Below, piece after piece: positions 1 through 5,067 of a stretch of DNA of 5,067 bases (positions are counted from its first letter, which is position 1; each line of letters starts with the position of its first letter). The notes beneath the pieces are model-generated. The model saw only the letters and a list, made by a program, of their open reading frames with translations. It was not told the origin of the DNA and searched no databases. Both the position numbers and the translations under genes were made by a program. The stretch comes from Methanosarcina sp. (GTDB taxonomy: Archaea > Halobacteriota > Methanosarcinia > Methanosarcinales > Methanosarcinaceae): contig DUIO01000202.1 in the NCBI GenBank assembly GCA_013330315.1, positions 1 to 5,067 of the forward strand, read 5' to 3'.

Positions 1-4
1 TAGT

Positions 5-16
5 GAAGAATTCTTC
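5..16. repeat. 12-bp perfect palindrome
   Basis: GAAGAATTCTTC reads the same on both strands. It is flanked by AGT on the left and, one base out of register, ACT on the right, so the symmetry extends imperfectly to about 19 bp. It sits at the window edge, so its relation to any neighbouring gene cannot be judged. It could be part of a terminator or operator, or chance in AT-rich DNA. Confidence 0.4.
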
Positions 17-62
17 TACTTAGTATTTAATATTTATCGGTGCTCAATTATAATTTAATTAT

Positions 63-191
63 ACTCAAATTAAGTTTTCTTTATTTTATCTTATTTTCAA
101 GATCAGTTAATTATCCCTTAGAGAAGTTATAATAAAGATCAGTTGAGCAATGGTATGAGGAGTCTACAGTATTTAAGTAACACTCAAATTA
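63..191. repeat. Nested pairs of 10-bp direct repeats
   Basis: ACTCAAATTA occurs at 63-72 and 182-191. Between them AAGATCAGTT occurs at 99-108 and 135-144. A shortened variant, CTCAATTA, lies at 43-50. The copies are exact but short, in AT-rich sequence where chance matches are common. No target-site duplication or terminal inverted repeat is visible that would make this a mobile element. Confidence 0.35.
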
Positions 192-290
192 TCAGTGGGA
201 TTGAATGAGCGCAAACAAATATTTGCTTTATTTTTATTTATTGTATATTTTCAGGCTGGTCATGTAAACTTTATGTAACCCACGTAAATG

Positions 291-405
291 GAAAAAAGAA
301 TAATACAAAAAAAGAATAATACAAAAATAAGAATAAAACAAGAAAAAGAATAAAACAAGAAAAAGAATAAAAAGAATAAAAATAAAAAGAATAAGAATAA
401 AAAAA
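291..405. repeat. A-rich tandem repeat tract with GAATAA cores
   Basis: The plus strand is almost pure A with a recurring GAATAA core starting at 298, 314, 331, 348, 365, 374, 389 and 395. The first five cores are 16, 17, 17 and 17 bp apart, so the tract begins as a degenerate tandem repeat of about 17 bp (for example AAGAAAAAGAATAAAAC at 340-356) and then breaks down. On the minus strand, the direction of proS transcription, it is a long series of T-runs. Archaeal RNA polymerase stops at such runs, so the tract may be a back-up terminator zone for proS. Confidence 0.75.
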
Positions 406-445
406 GTATTTTGAATATGAAATACGATGTTCCATATTCATACTT
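399..445 (-). terminator. Probable terminator downstream of proS
   Basis: Read on the minus strand, the sequence starting 20 bases after the proS stop codon can fold: an 8-bp arm (440-433 with 419-412, TGAATATG/CATATTCA) extended by 5 bp (445-441 with 408-404) with a 3-base bulge and a 13-base loop. A run of seven T residues (405-399) ends the stem. Hairpin plus T-run resembles a bacterial intrinsic terminator; in archaea the T-run alone usually suffices. The T-rich tract further downstream reinforces the call. Confidence 0.6.
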
Positions 446-464
446 ATAAGTGTTTTTACCGGAT

Positions 465-1907
465 TCAATAAGTCCTTGCAACGTAAACGCGAGTTTCGGT
501 TTCTGTTCCGCAAGACGGGCATTTCTCTTTTCCTTTTCCTCTCGGCGTCAATGGAATCCCAAGAATGCCTGCCCCTATCTGGTCTTCCATTGCAAGTCCG
601 CACTCTTTTTTGCCACACCAGGGGATTGTTGCAACCCCTTTCTGGATCTTTTCTTTTACTTCATCAACGTCGGTACAGTCAAAGATCCGGCTTTCAAGTG
701 CAGAATCGGCTTTTTCGTAAAGGCTTTTCTGGATTGCCTCAAATTTCAGGCGAACTTCGGTTTCTATCTCTGCAAGAGGGATCTGTTCTTTTTCTCCGGT
801 ATCTCTCCTGACAGAAACAGCAACATTGTTTTCCAGGTCACGCGGGCCGATTTCAAGCCTGAGAGGCACACCTTTCATTTCCCACCTGTAATACTTTGCC
901 CCGGGGCGCAGGTCACTTGCGTCGATTTCCACTCTAATTCCTGCTTTCTTCAGGCGTTCCTGGACATCCCTGCAAGCTGCAAGTACCGCTTCTGCCCCTT
1001 TCTTGAATATGATGGGGATAACGACTACTTGAACGGGTGCAATTTCAGGAGGCAGGACAAGACCTTTGTCATCTCCATGGGTAGAAATCATGGCTGCAAT
1101 GGACCTTTCTGAAATCCCGTAACAGGTCTGGTGGGCATAGAGCTGTTCACCTTCTGGAGACTCATACTTTATATCAAAGGTCTTGGCAAAGTTGTTTCCA
1201 AGATGATGGACCGTACCTATCTGGAGGGTCTTTCCGTCTGGCATCATGGCGTCGAGAGCATCGGTATAGTCCGCACCCGGGAATTTGTCCCAGTCTGGTC
1301 TCCTCGAACGGAGCACAGGAACTCCAAGCCTGCGGTATATCTCAGTATAAAGCTCAACAGCTTCTTTTACCTGGGCTTCCGCATCTTCCCATGTGGCGTG
1401 CACGGTATGGGCTTCTTTAAAGGAGGTAATCTCTCTGAGCCTGATCAGAGGACGGGTGTGCTTTGTCTCATAGCGGAAAGTGTTAACTATCTGATAAAGT
1501 TTGAGGGGAAAATCTGCATGTGACCTTACCCAGATTTTGTACATTGGGTATATAGCAGTCTCACTCGTGGGGCGGAGGGCCAGAGGTATGTCAAGGGGGT
1601 CTTTTCCTCCATGTGTGACCCAGTAGACTTCATTTTCAAAGCCTTTAATATGCTCGGCTTCTTTCATGAATTCGTTTTCAGGGATAAGCAGGGGAAAGAG
1701 GGTTTCCTGGTGTCCGCTGTTGTCAAGAATTTCCCTTATAATATTGTAAGTGTTCCTCCTGATGGCAAAGCCGAAGGGATACCAGACGTAAAGCCCCTTT
1801 ACAGGGTAGCGGACATCCATTATTTCTGCCATCCACAGAAGGTCGTTATACCAATCGCTGAATTCCTCCTTTGGAGGGAGTGCTGCTTCTTTTTCGCTTT
1901 CTGCCAT
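465..1907 (-). CDS. proS: Prolyl-tRNA synthetase, archaeal type
   Basis: A 480-residue class II aminoacyl-tRNA synthetase that joins proline to tRNA-Pro in the cytoplasm, using ATP. The catalytic core contains the TSE loop (114-116), motif 2 with FRYET (144-148) and RLRE (156-159), HTVH (167-170), HLGNNF (235-240) and the motif 3 region GISERS (264-269). An anticodon-binding domain follows (about 290-385). The C-terminal domain carries Cys431, Cys436, Cys463 and Cys466, the expected zinc site, and the protein ends in Tyr, as is usual for this type. Only about 100 residues separate motifs 2 and 3, so the bacterial editing insertion is absent. Length is normal for the family. The ATG start has GGTGA (1916-1912) four bases upstream. 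The gene stands alone, with gaps on both sides. Methanogen ProRS enzymes of this type are known to activate cysteine as well; nothing in the sequence decides this here. Confidence 0.97.
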   Translation of the reverse strand: MAESEKEAALPPKEEFSDWYNDLLWMAEIMDVRYPVKGLYVWYPFGFAIRRNTYNIIREILDNSGHQETLFPLLIPENEFMKEAEHIKGFENEVYWVTHGGKDPLDIPLALRPTSETAIYPMYKIWVRSHADFPLKLYQIVNTFRYETKHTRPLIRLREITSFKEAHTVHATWEDAEAQVKEAVELYTEIYRRLGVPVLRSRRPDWDKFPGADYTDALDAMMPDGKTLQIGTVHHLGNNFAKTFDIKYESPEGEQLYAHQTCYGISERSIAAMISTHGDDKGLVLPPEIAPVQVVVIPIIFKKGAEAVLAACRDVQERLKKAGIRVEIDASDLRPGAKYYRWEMKGVPLRLEIGPRDLENNVAVSVRRDTGEKEQIPLAEIETEVRLKFEAIQKSLYEKADSALESRIFDCTDVDEVKEKIQKGVATIPWCGKKECGLAMEDQIGAGILGIPLTPRGKGKEKCPSCGTETETRVYVARTY

Positions 1908-2000
1908 AGCTTCACCGTATTATTATGATCCAGGTTAATTCTTATGATAAACCGTATGAAGGCTTTAATTCAGTATCTGGCTGTCATTATTGCCTTTCGG

Positions 2001-2025
2001 TGCAGGGTAATTGTTTTATCCTGCA
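2001..2025. promoter_or_regulatory. Inverted repeat at the predicted proS transcription start
   Basis: TGCAGG at 2001-2006 pairs with CCTGCA at 2020-2025. After one mismatch, TAA at 2008-2010 pairs with TTA at 2016-2018, leaving a 5-base centre. This gives 9 paired positions in a 25-bp element just downstream (on the minus strand) of the TATA-like box, about where transcription should begin. Archaeal repressors often bind at such a place, and the RNA could also fold here. Function is inferred. Confidence 0.35.
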
Positions 2026-2033
2026 GGAATCGG

Positions 2034-2039
2034 TATATA
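2034..2039 (-). promoter_or_regulatory. Candidate TATA box for proS
   Basis: The minus strand reads CTATATAC here. An archaeal start site would lie about 25 bases downstream, near 2010, giving a 5' leader of roughly 100 nt before the proS ATG. Long leaders are common in Methanosarcina. The upstream BRE is not convincing. A second, weaker candidate (GGTTTATCATAAG on the minus strand, about 1941-1953) would give a very short leader. Confidence 0.35.
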
Positions 2040-2271
2040 GAGATTCACTTTTTATGAACAGGTAGACTATAATTTCCGGACATTAATAGCTGCTGATCAA
2101 GTATAATTGACTTAATTAGTCTTCTGTTCAATCAGGCTATCTATGAAGACCCTGAAAGGGACTTTTTGGATATTATACCGATGCAGAATTCCTATCATTT
2201 TATCCGGACTGAAAGTGCAACACAGTCCTTAAATTAATTGCCCTTAACGAGATAAAAGTAAATAACTATAT

Positions 2272-2285
2272 GGGGGTTTACCCCC
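2272..2285. repeat. G5/C5 perfect hairpin
   Basis: GGGGG at 2272-2276 and CCCCC at 2281-2285 flank TTTA, making a compact GC-only stem with a 4-base loop in otherwise AT-rich DNA. It lies 38 bases beyond the zpr1 stop codon, downstream of the T-runs. It may protect the 3' end of the zpr1 transcript or assist termination. No T-run follows it on either strand, so it is not a classical intrinsic terminator. Confidence 0.5.
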
Positions 2286-2305
2286 TAAATCCTGGTCGGG
2301 CTGTT

Positions 2306-2320
2306 AAAAACCGGAAAAAA
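2306..2320 (-). terminator. T-run terminator after zpr1
   Basis: Beginning three bases after the zpr1 stop codon, the minus strand carries T6 (2320-2315), CCGG, then T5 (2310-2306). Paired oligo-T runs directly after a gene are the usual archaeal termination signal. The 416-bp gap to the next gene fits transcription ending here. Confidence 0.55.
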
Positions 2321-2323
2321 GGA

Positions 2324-2968
2324 TTAATCTCCTCCAAGGGGCTGAATGCTATCCGAGACGTCATGTGCAAGTTCCGATTTGTCAACATCGAAAACTATCA
2401 TGCCGGTATTCAGTTTCTCGGCTTCTTCTTTTGAGAGTTTGGTAGCAACAGCCTTTTTTGAAATTATTGCGCTATTGCCTAGAGGGTCTTCGATGATAAC
2501 TGTAATTTTCCTCTCGCCTTCGATTACTTCATTGAGCATGCACAGAAGTTCCTGGCTACGGGCAAATTTCTCTTCATCCTCCCTAACCCATTTGCTTGCG
2601 GTCTTGAGGACGTTCTGGACCCTCTGCAGCACGCCTTCAATGTTTGTTATATACGAATCAGAAACCGCGCCGGGCTCGACAACAATTCCCATTTCAGGAA
2701 TGCGGATCGTTCCTGAGGTTGAGCGGATAACCCGTGCATTGAGGTCTTCCAGGCTCTCTACTGACAGCTCATAACGCATTGGCTCTTTGCTGGAGAGGAT
2801 CATAGTATCTGCAAAACGGAAACTGCACGGGCATTTTGCAGTTATGTACATGATCTCCCCGAAATATGGAATATTATCTCTCTGCCACTTCATTATAAGG
2901 TCTTCACAACATAGAGGGCAGGAGATTTTCGTTTCAAAGCTGTCTTTCTTAAAATAATCTTGATTCAA
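2324..2968 (-). CDS. zpr1: ZPR1-family zinc finger protein
   Basis: A 214-residue single-module archaeal ZPR1 protein. Cys17 and Cys20 (CPLC) with Cys46 and Cys48 (CPC) form the zinc ribbon. The family core follows at about 70-115: DLNARVIRSTSGTIRIPE, EPG and ITNIEGVL. DPLGNSA (161-167) and a C-terminal stretch around 180-195 also match the family. Eukaryotic ZPR1 has two such modules and acts with elongation factor eEF1A, recently as a dedicated folding chaperone; an equivalent role on archaeal EF1A is inference. The start is TTG at 2968-2966, preceded six bases away by GGTGG. The next ATG is codon 26, which would remove the first zinc cysteines. The gene overlaps the sepF stop codon by 4 bases (TTGA), so it is probably translated in coupling with sepF. 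T-runs follow its stop codon. Confidence 0.92.
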   Translation of the reverse strand: MNQDYFKKDSFETKISCPLCCEDLIMKWQRDNIPYFGEIMYITAKCPCSFRFADTMILSSKEPMRYELSVESLEDLNARVIRSTSGTIRIPEMGIVVEPGAVSDSYITNIEGVLQRVQNVLKTASKWVREDEEKFARSQELLCMLNEVIEGERKITVIIEDPLGNSAIISKKAVATKLSKEEAEKLNTGMIVFDVDKSELAHDVSDSIQPLGGD

Positions 2969-3345
2969 TATTTTCCACCAGTAATTTTCGATCTATCGAT
3001 TTTGATACCTGTAGGTGTTACAATTACAGTATTTCCTTTAACACCTGCGATATCCCCATGAACATCGACAACAACATCTTTCAGCTCTTTTAAAACCCTA
3101 TCCCTTAACAGGTCATCGCCTCTGATATTGGAGATGTCAATCATGAGAATATTGCCGTTATAAACCTCCTGCTTGAGTGCGGATACCTGGTTAATACTTG
3201 AGACTTCTGCAATTTTTACGTAAGTCTCTGCAGGCTCGTCCTCCAGAACCTCTTCATATTTGCTGAGGTCAATTTCAGTGTAATCTTCGGCACTGGTAGA
3301 ACTTTTTACATTGCCGCCAAGGATTTTGTCTATGAGTTTTGCCAT
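2965..3345 (-). CDS. sepF: SepF cell division protein (FtsZ membrane anchor)
   Basis: A 126-residue archaeal SepF. Residues 1-12 (MAKLIDKILGGN) form a short amphipathic helix with the look of the membrane-targeting segment of this family. An acidic, flexible linker runs to about 38. The globular SepF domain (about 40-120) includes the strand NILMIDISN (65-73), a helix DDLLRDRVLKELKD (77-90) and the strand-rich end DIAGVKGNTVIVTP (98-111). In archaea with FtsZ, SepF dimers bind the FtsZ C-terminal tail and anchor the ring at midcell. The length is typical. The ATG has only an imperfect ribosome site (AGGCGTG, 3357-3351). It is the first gene of a pair with zpr1. A TATA-like box lies about 80 bases upstream, so it probably has its own promoter 171 bp after the PUA gene. 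Confidence 0.92.
   Translation of the reverse strand: MAKLIDKILGGNVKSSTSAEDYTEIDLSKYEEVLEDEPAETYVKIAEVSSINQVSALKQEVYNGNILMIDISNIRGDDLLRDRVLKELKDVVVDVHGDIAGVKGNTVIVTPTGIKIDRSKITGGKY
2975..2979 (-). promoter_or_regulatory. Ribosome binding site deciding the zpr1 TTG start
   Basis: GGTGG on the minus strand, six bases before the TTG codon, matches the archaeal anti-Shine-Dalgarno core. It lies within the Gly-Gly codons near the end of sepF. It is the reason for choosing TTG over the internal ATG at codon 26. Confidence 0.7.
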
Positions 3346-3422
3346 TTATGCACGCCTTTTGTATTTTTTTAAATTTAGATAGTATCTGTCCTATATTGGG
3401 ATCTATATTAATTAATTTTGCT

Positions 3423-3430
3423 ATTATAAA
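3423..3430 (-). promoter_or_regulatory. Candidate TATA box for sepF-zpr1
   Basis: The minus strand reads TTTATAAT, close to the archaeal TATA consensus. Initiation about 25 bases downstream would be near 3400, giving a leader of about 55 nt to the sepF ATG. Two AT-rich inverted repeats lie further upstream (3458-3468 and 3495-3507) and could be regulatory. This supports a sepF-zpr1 transcript separate from the PUA gene, although no clear terminator is seen between them. Confidence 0.45.
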
Positions 3431-3516
3431 GCCACACTGGTTTCCGACTTTTATTCTGAAAAGTTTTCGTTTATTGCAGGAGTTTTTTTCTGGCAAAACA
3501 CTGTTTTAAGGCATGT

Positions 3517-4002
3517 TCAGAATTCAAAACTCCAGATTTTGTCCCCTACATGACTTATTGACTTTATGGCTTTTCCCGAATCCGAATCAACCATCTGCTG
3601 CCCTTCCATGAGGGCTTTTCCTATCGCAAGAGGTTTTCTGTGAGTTTCTTCGACTATAATTACCAGGTCCCCTTCTTTTATCTCAGGGTCGGCTGCTACG
3701 ATACCCGGAGCCATAATATCTGCTCCGTTTGATACAAAACGAATTGCTCCTTTATCCACAACGACAATGCGTTTTTGTAGCCCCATCTCAAGAGCTCCGC
3801 GGACTGTGGGAAAAAGACGCCCCTCTATTTCGAACAGAAAAGGCTTGCCTTCAATAAGGATTAGGGAATATTCATCAAGTGTAACTTTTTCGAGAGTTTT
3901 GTTTTCCAGGTCTGCCATCTCTTCTCCAAAGGCAGATTCAAGATCCTTTAGCATCTTATTTTTTATATTTTTCCTCAGCTGAACTCTTGACTTGACTTTC
4001 AA
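3517..4002 (-). CDS. PUA-domain RNA-binding protein
   Basis: A 161-residue protein with the layout of a conserved archaeal family: a pre-PUA N-terminal domain (about 1-74) and a C-terminal PUA domain (about 77-152), with VVDKGAIRFVSNGADIMAPG (81-100) as its clearest part. PUA domains bind structured RNA. This architecture resembles eukaryotic MCT-1/Tma20, which acts in translation initiation and ribosome recycling. There is no catalytic domain, so it is not a full tRNA-guanine transglycosylase or pseudouridine synthase. The exact RNA target is unknown. The start is TTG (4002-4000) with a strong AAGGTGA upstream; the first internal ATG is codon 17, without a ribosome site. It follows the transporter gene after 199 bp and has its own TATA-like box. 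Confidence 0.88.
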   Translation of the reverse strand: MKVKSRVQLRKNIKNKMLKDLESAFGEEMADLENKTLEKVTLDEYSLILIEGKPFLFEIEGRLFPTVRGALEMGLQKRIVVVDKGAIRFVSNGADIMAPGIVAADPEIKEGDLVIIVEETHRKPLAIGKALMEGQQMVDSDSGKAIKSISHVGDKIWSFEF

Positions 4003-4006
4003 TCAA

Positions 4007-4013
4007 TCACCTT
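4007..4013 (-). promoter_or_regulatory. Ribosome binding site deciding the PUA gene's TTG start
   Basis: AAGGTGA on the minus strand is an extended match to the archaeal 16S rRNA 3' end. It ends four bases before the TTG at 4002-4000. Another TTG at 4006-4004 abuts it and is too close to be used. Confidence 0.75.
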
Positions 4014-4057
4014 ATTTCAAAAGGTTGCATTTATTCATAGGATAGGGCTTTTGAGCC

Positions 4058-4065
4058 TTTTAAAG
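4058..4065 (-). promoter_or_regulatory. Candidate TATA box for the PUA gene
   Basis: The minus strand reads CTTTAAAA in this place. A start about 25 bases downstream would fall near 4036, giving a leader of about 33 nt that holds the ribosome site. A second AT-rich candidate (GTTTAAAATTC, about 4084-4094) lies a little further upstream. Confidence 0.35.
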
Positions 4066-4110
4066 CTTATGCGGAGCCCCGAGAATTTTAAACCCGAATG
4101 TCCGGTATCA

Positions 4111-4186
4111 ATCTTGATATCCTCTTGAAATCCTAATATTATCTTAAAATCCTAATATCCTCTTAAAATCTTAATATTATCTTAAG
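4111..4186. repeat. Four tandem 19-bp repeats, alternating in type
   Basis: Four head-to-tail copies without spacers lie at 4111-4129, 4130-4148, 4149-4167 and 4168-4186, with consensus ATCYTRATATYMTCTTRAR. Copies 1 and 3 share a CC in the middle (ATATCCTCTT); copies 2 and 4 share TA (ATATTATCTT). Copies 1 and 3 differ at three positions, 2 and 4 at two, so the array also reads as two copies of a 38-bp unit. It lies in the gap after the transporter stop codon and upstream of the PUA promoter. Confidence 0.85.
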
Positions 4187-4201
4187 TTTTTTCACTTTTA
4201 T

Positions 4202-5067
4202 TCATATCTTTATGAATAGCATCAAGAGAAGCATCAGAGCACTTCCAAAAAAGACCGTTTCATAGCCTAAAGGCTCTATGAAAAGGCTTCCAAAAACCGG
4301 TATCAATCCAAGACCTGCATAAATTCCGGTATTAAAAATTCCCATTGAAGCTCCACTCGAGCTTATTCTGGACACGGCAGCAATAAGTCCTATAACTGCA
4401 GCTCCTCCTCCGGCTCCTATGAGGAAGAATGCCAGAACAGGGGCTTTTACGGAGAGAAAAATTCCTGCAGCTGCAAGGATTATTCCAGCCCTTACTATGT
4501 TTTTATACTCTGTTCCTGTCCTTCCTGCAACAAGGGAGCTTAGCATTGCAGCCAGGTATGAAGCAGAAATTGCAAGCCCAAGTTCCGGCTTTGTCAGAAA
4601 GCCAGCACTGTAGTCCGGATAGTTCGAAGTTAGCAAGCCTGTGGCTCCGTAGAGCAGGACTGAAATTACCCAGAGTCTCCAGATTCCGTACTCAAAAAAG
4701 GCATTTCCGGCTTTTTTCATATATTTGCCCGGATTATAATCCTTTGAAGGCTCGTATTCCTCTTTTAAACCTTTCTTGTTGTTTAAGGTGCCGGACTCTT
4801 TCTTACGCCTTTCAGGGCTATTCAAATATATCAGTTCCCTGGCTTCTCTCAAGAGGAAGGTGAAAGAAAGGCATGCAAGAAGAGTAAAAATGCTTATTGC
4901 AGCCTTTATTCCTATGTCCGCAAGCATTCCTGAGAGAAAAACCCCTGAAGCCAGACCTGCGTTCAGCAGGAAATTAAATTCTCCCATACTTCGCTGGCTG
5001 TCTCTCCATTCCGCAATCATGGAAAAAGCAGCAGGGAAAAAAGCCCCACAGCCCAGGCCTTCTACAC
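4202..5067 (-). CDS. Major facilitator superfamily transporter, N-terminus outside window
   Basis: The frame stays open to the right edge, so this is a partial gene: 287 codons are visible and the Met at 5020-5018 is internal. The 15 residues before it (VEGLGCGAFFPAAFS) are a typical MFS membrane segment running into IAEWRD. Visible hydrophobic segments, numbered from the edge, are about 1-17, 30-52, 55-73, 127-146, 162-181, 190-207, 209-232, 240-263 and 268-287, which would be helices 4 to 12 of a 12-helix protein. A charged stretch (about 75-125, Lys/Glu-rich) is the expected cytoplasmic loop between the two halves. The substrate cannot be told. The protein ends within its last helix (LFIKI). 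No oligo-T terminator follows; the 19-bp repeats do. Confidence 0.85.
   Translation of the reverse strand, partial: VEGLGCGAFFPAAFSMIAEWRDSQRSMGEFNFLLNAGLASGVFLSGMLADIGIKAAISIFTLLACLSFTFLLREARELIYLNSPERRKKESGTLNNKKGLKEEYEPSKDYNPGKYMKKAGNAFFEYGIWRLWVISVLLYGATGLLTSNYPDYSAGFLTKPELGLAISASYLAAMLSSLVAGRTGTEYKNIVRAGIILAAAGIFLSVKAPVLAFFLIGAGGGAAVIGLIAAVSRISSSGASMGIFNTGIYAGLGLIPVFGSLFIEPLGYETVFFGSALMLLLMLFIKI

Larger units (their letters stand above)
1..290. other. AT-rich intergenic DNA without a recognisable gene
   Basis: No open reading frame here looks like a real protein; the longest ATG-started frames I followed by eye on the plus strand are under 20 codons. The stretch is strongly AT-rich. It holds a 12-bp perfect palindrome near the left edge, two pairs of 10-bp direct repeats nested in each other (63-191) and a 10-bp palindrome CAAATATTTG at 216-225. 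It lies beyond the proS terminator and may be the far flank of a gene outside the window. I see no RNA gene, insertion-sequence end or origin box. Confidence 0.6.
1908..2323. other. 416-bp intergenic region between zpr1 and proS
   Basis: No plausible coding frame is present on either strand. On the zpr1 side it holds T-runs and a G5/C5 hairpin. On the proS side it holds a TATA-like box with an inverted repeat next to it and the proS ribosome binding site GGTGA at 1916-1912. In the middle there is a small plus-strand hairpin (CCCT/AGGG, 2150-2160) followed by five T residues. I recognise no tRNA, box C/D RNA or riboswitch by eye, but a small unannotated RNA cannot be excluded. Confidence 0.6.

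Noticed and set aside
63..191. Insertion-sequence remnant
   Set aside because: Short direct repeats only; no terminal inverted repeats, no transposase fragment and no target duplication.
195..217. GATTGAATGAGCGCAAAC, faintly like a CRISPR repeat end
   Set aside because: Only one copy is present and there is no repeat-spacer spacing on either side.
260..618. Two minus-strand frames rich in Phe, Leu, Tyr and Ser that look like membrane proteins
   Set aside because: They arise from reading the A-rich repeat tract as codons; the longer one also overlaps the end of proS in another frame. No ribosome site and no family match.
450..1928. Several open frames on the plus strand across proS
   Set aside because: They are shadows of proS, whose reading frame matches a known enzyme over its full length; the opposite-strand products resemble nothing.
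1908..2323. Riboswitch, T-box or tRNA in the gap upstream of proS
   Set aside because: No cloverleaf, CCA-stem pairing or known aptamer core could be found by eye, and T-boxes are bacterial.
2346..2774. Plus-strand frame of 142 codons inside zpr1
   Set aside because: Antisense shadow of a well-recognised gene, Ser-rich, with no promoter or ribosome site.
3275..3496. Minus-strand frame of 73 codons over the sepF upstream region
   Set aside because: It overlaps the start of sepF in another frame and covers its TATA-like box; it is Lys/Asn-rich as AT-rich non-coding DNA would be.
4419..4863. Plus-strand frames opposite the transporter gene
   Set aside because: Antisense shadows of the MFS frame.

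Overview
The window most likely comes from a Methanosarcina-type methanogenic archaeon. Every protein it encodes is of archaeal type: an archaeal/eukaryotic-style prolyl-tRNA synthetase, a SepF division protein with a short amphipathic N-terminus, a single-module ZPR1 zinc protein and a stand-alone PUA-domain protein. Ribosome binding sites are of the GGTGA/GGTGG type, TTG start codons are used, and long AT-rich gaps separate moderately GC-rich genes. The genus call is inference from general familiarity, not a database match.

All five genes are read on the minus strand, so transcription runs from the right edge to the left. In that order they are: a major facilitator superfamily (MFS) transporter whose N-terminal part lies beyond the right edge (4202-5067); a 199-bp gap with four tandem 19-bp repeats and the probable promoter of the next gene; a PUA-domain RNA-binding protein (3517-4002, TTG start); a 171-bp gap with a TATA-like box; sepF (2965-3345); zpr1 (2324-2968, TTG start, overlapping sepF by 4 bases); a 416-bp gap with zpr1 termination signals, a G5/C5 hairpin and the proS promoter region; and proS (465-1907). 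Beyond proS come a hairpin with a T-run, a 115-bp A-rich repeat tract and about 290 bp of AT-rich DNA with no recognisable gene.

Most of the content is housekeeping. ProS charges tRNA-Pro. The PUA protein probably acts on RNA or in translation. SepF is expected to tether FtsZ to the membrane at the division site. ZPR1 is by homology a candidate helper of elongation factor 1A folding. The tightest link is sepF-zpr1: the stop and start codons overlap and the zpr1 ribosome binding site lies inside the last codons of sepF, so the two are very probably co-transcribed and translationally coupled. I see no mobile element, CRISPR array, defence system or RNA gene. The non-ordinary signals are short intergenic repeats and the sepF-zpr1 coupling. 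I find no convincing undescribed system here.
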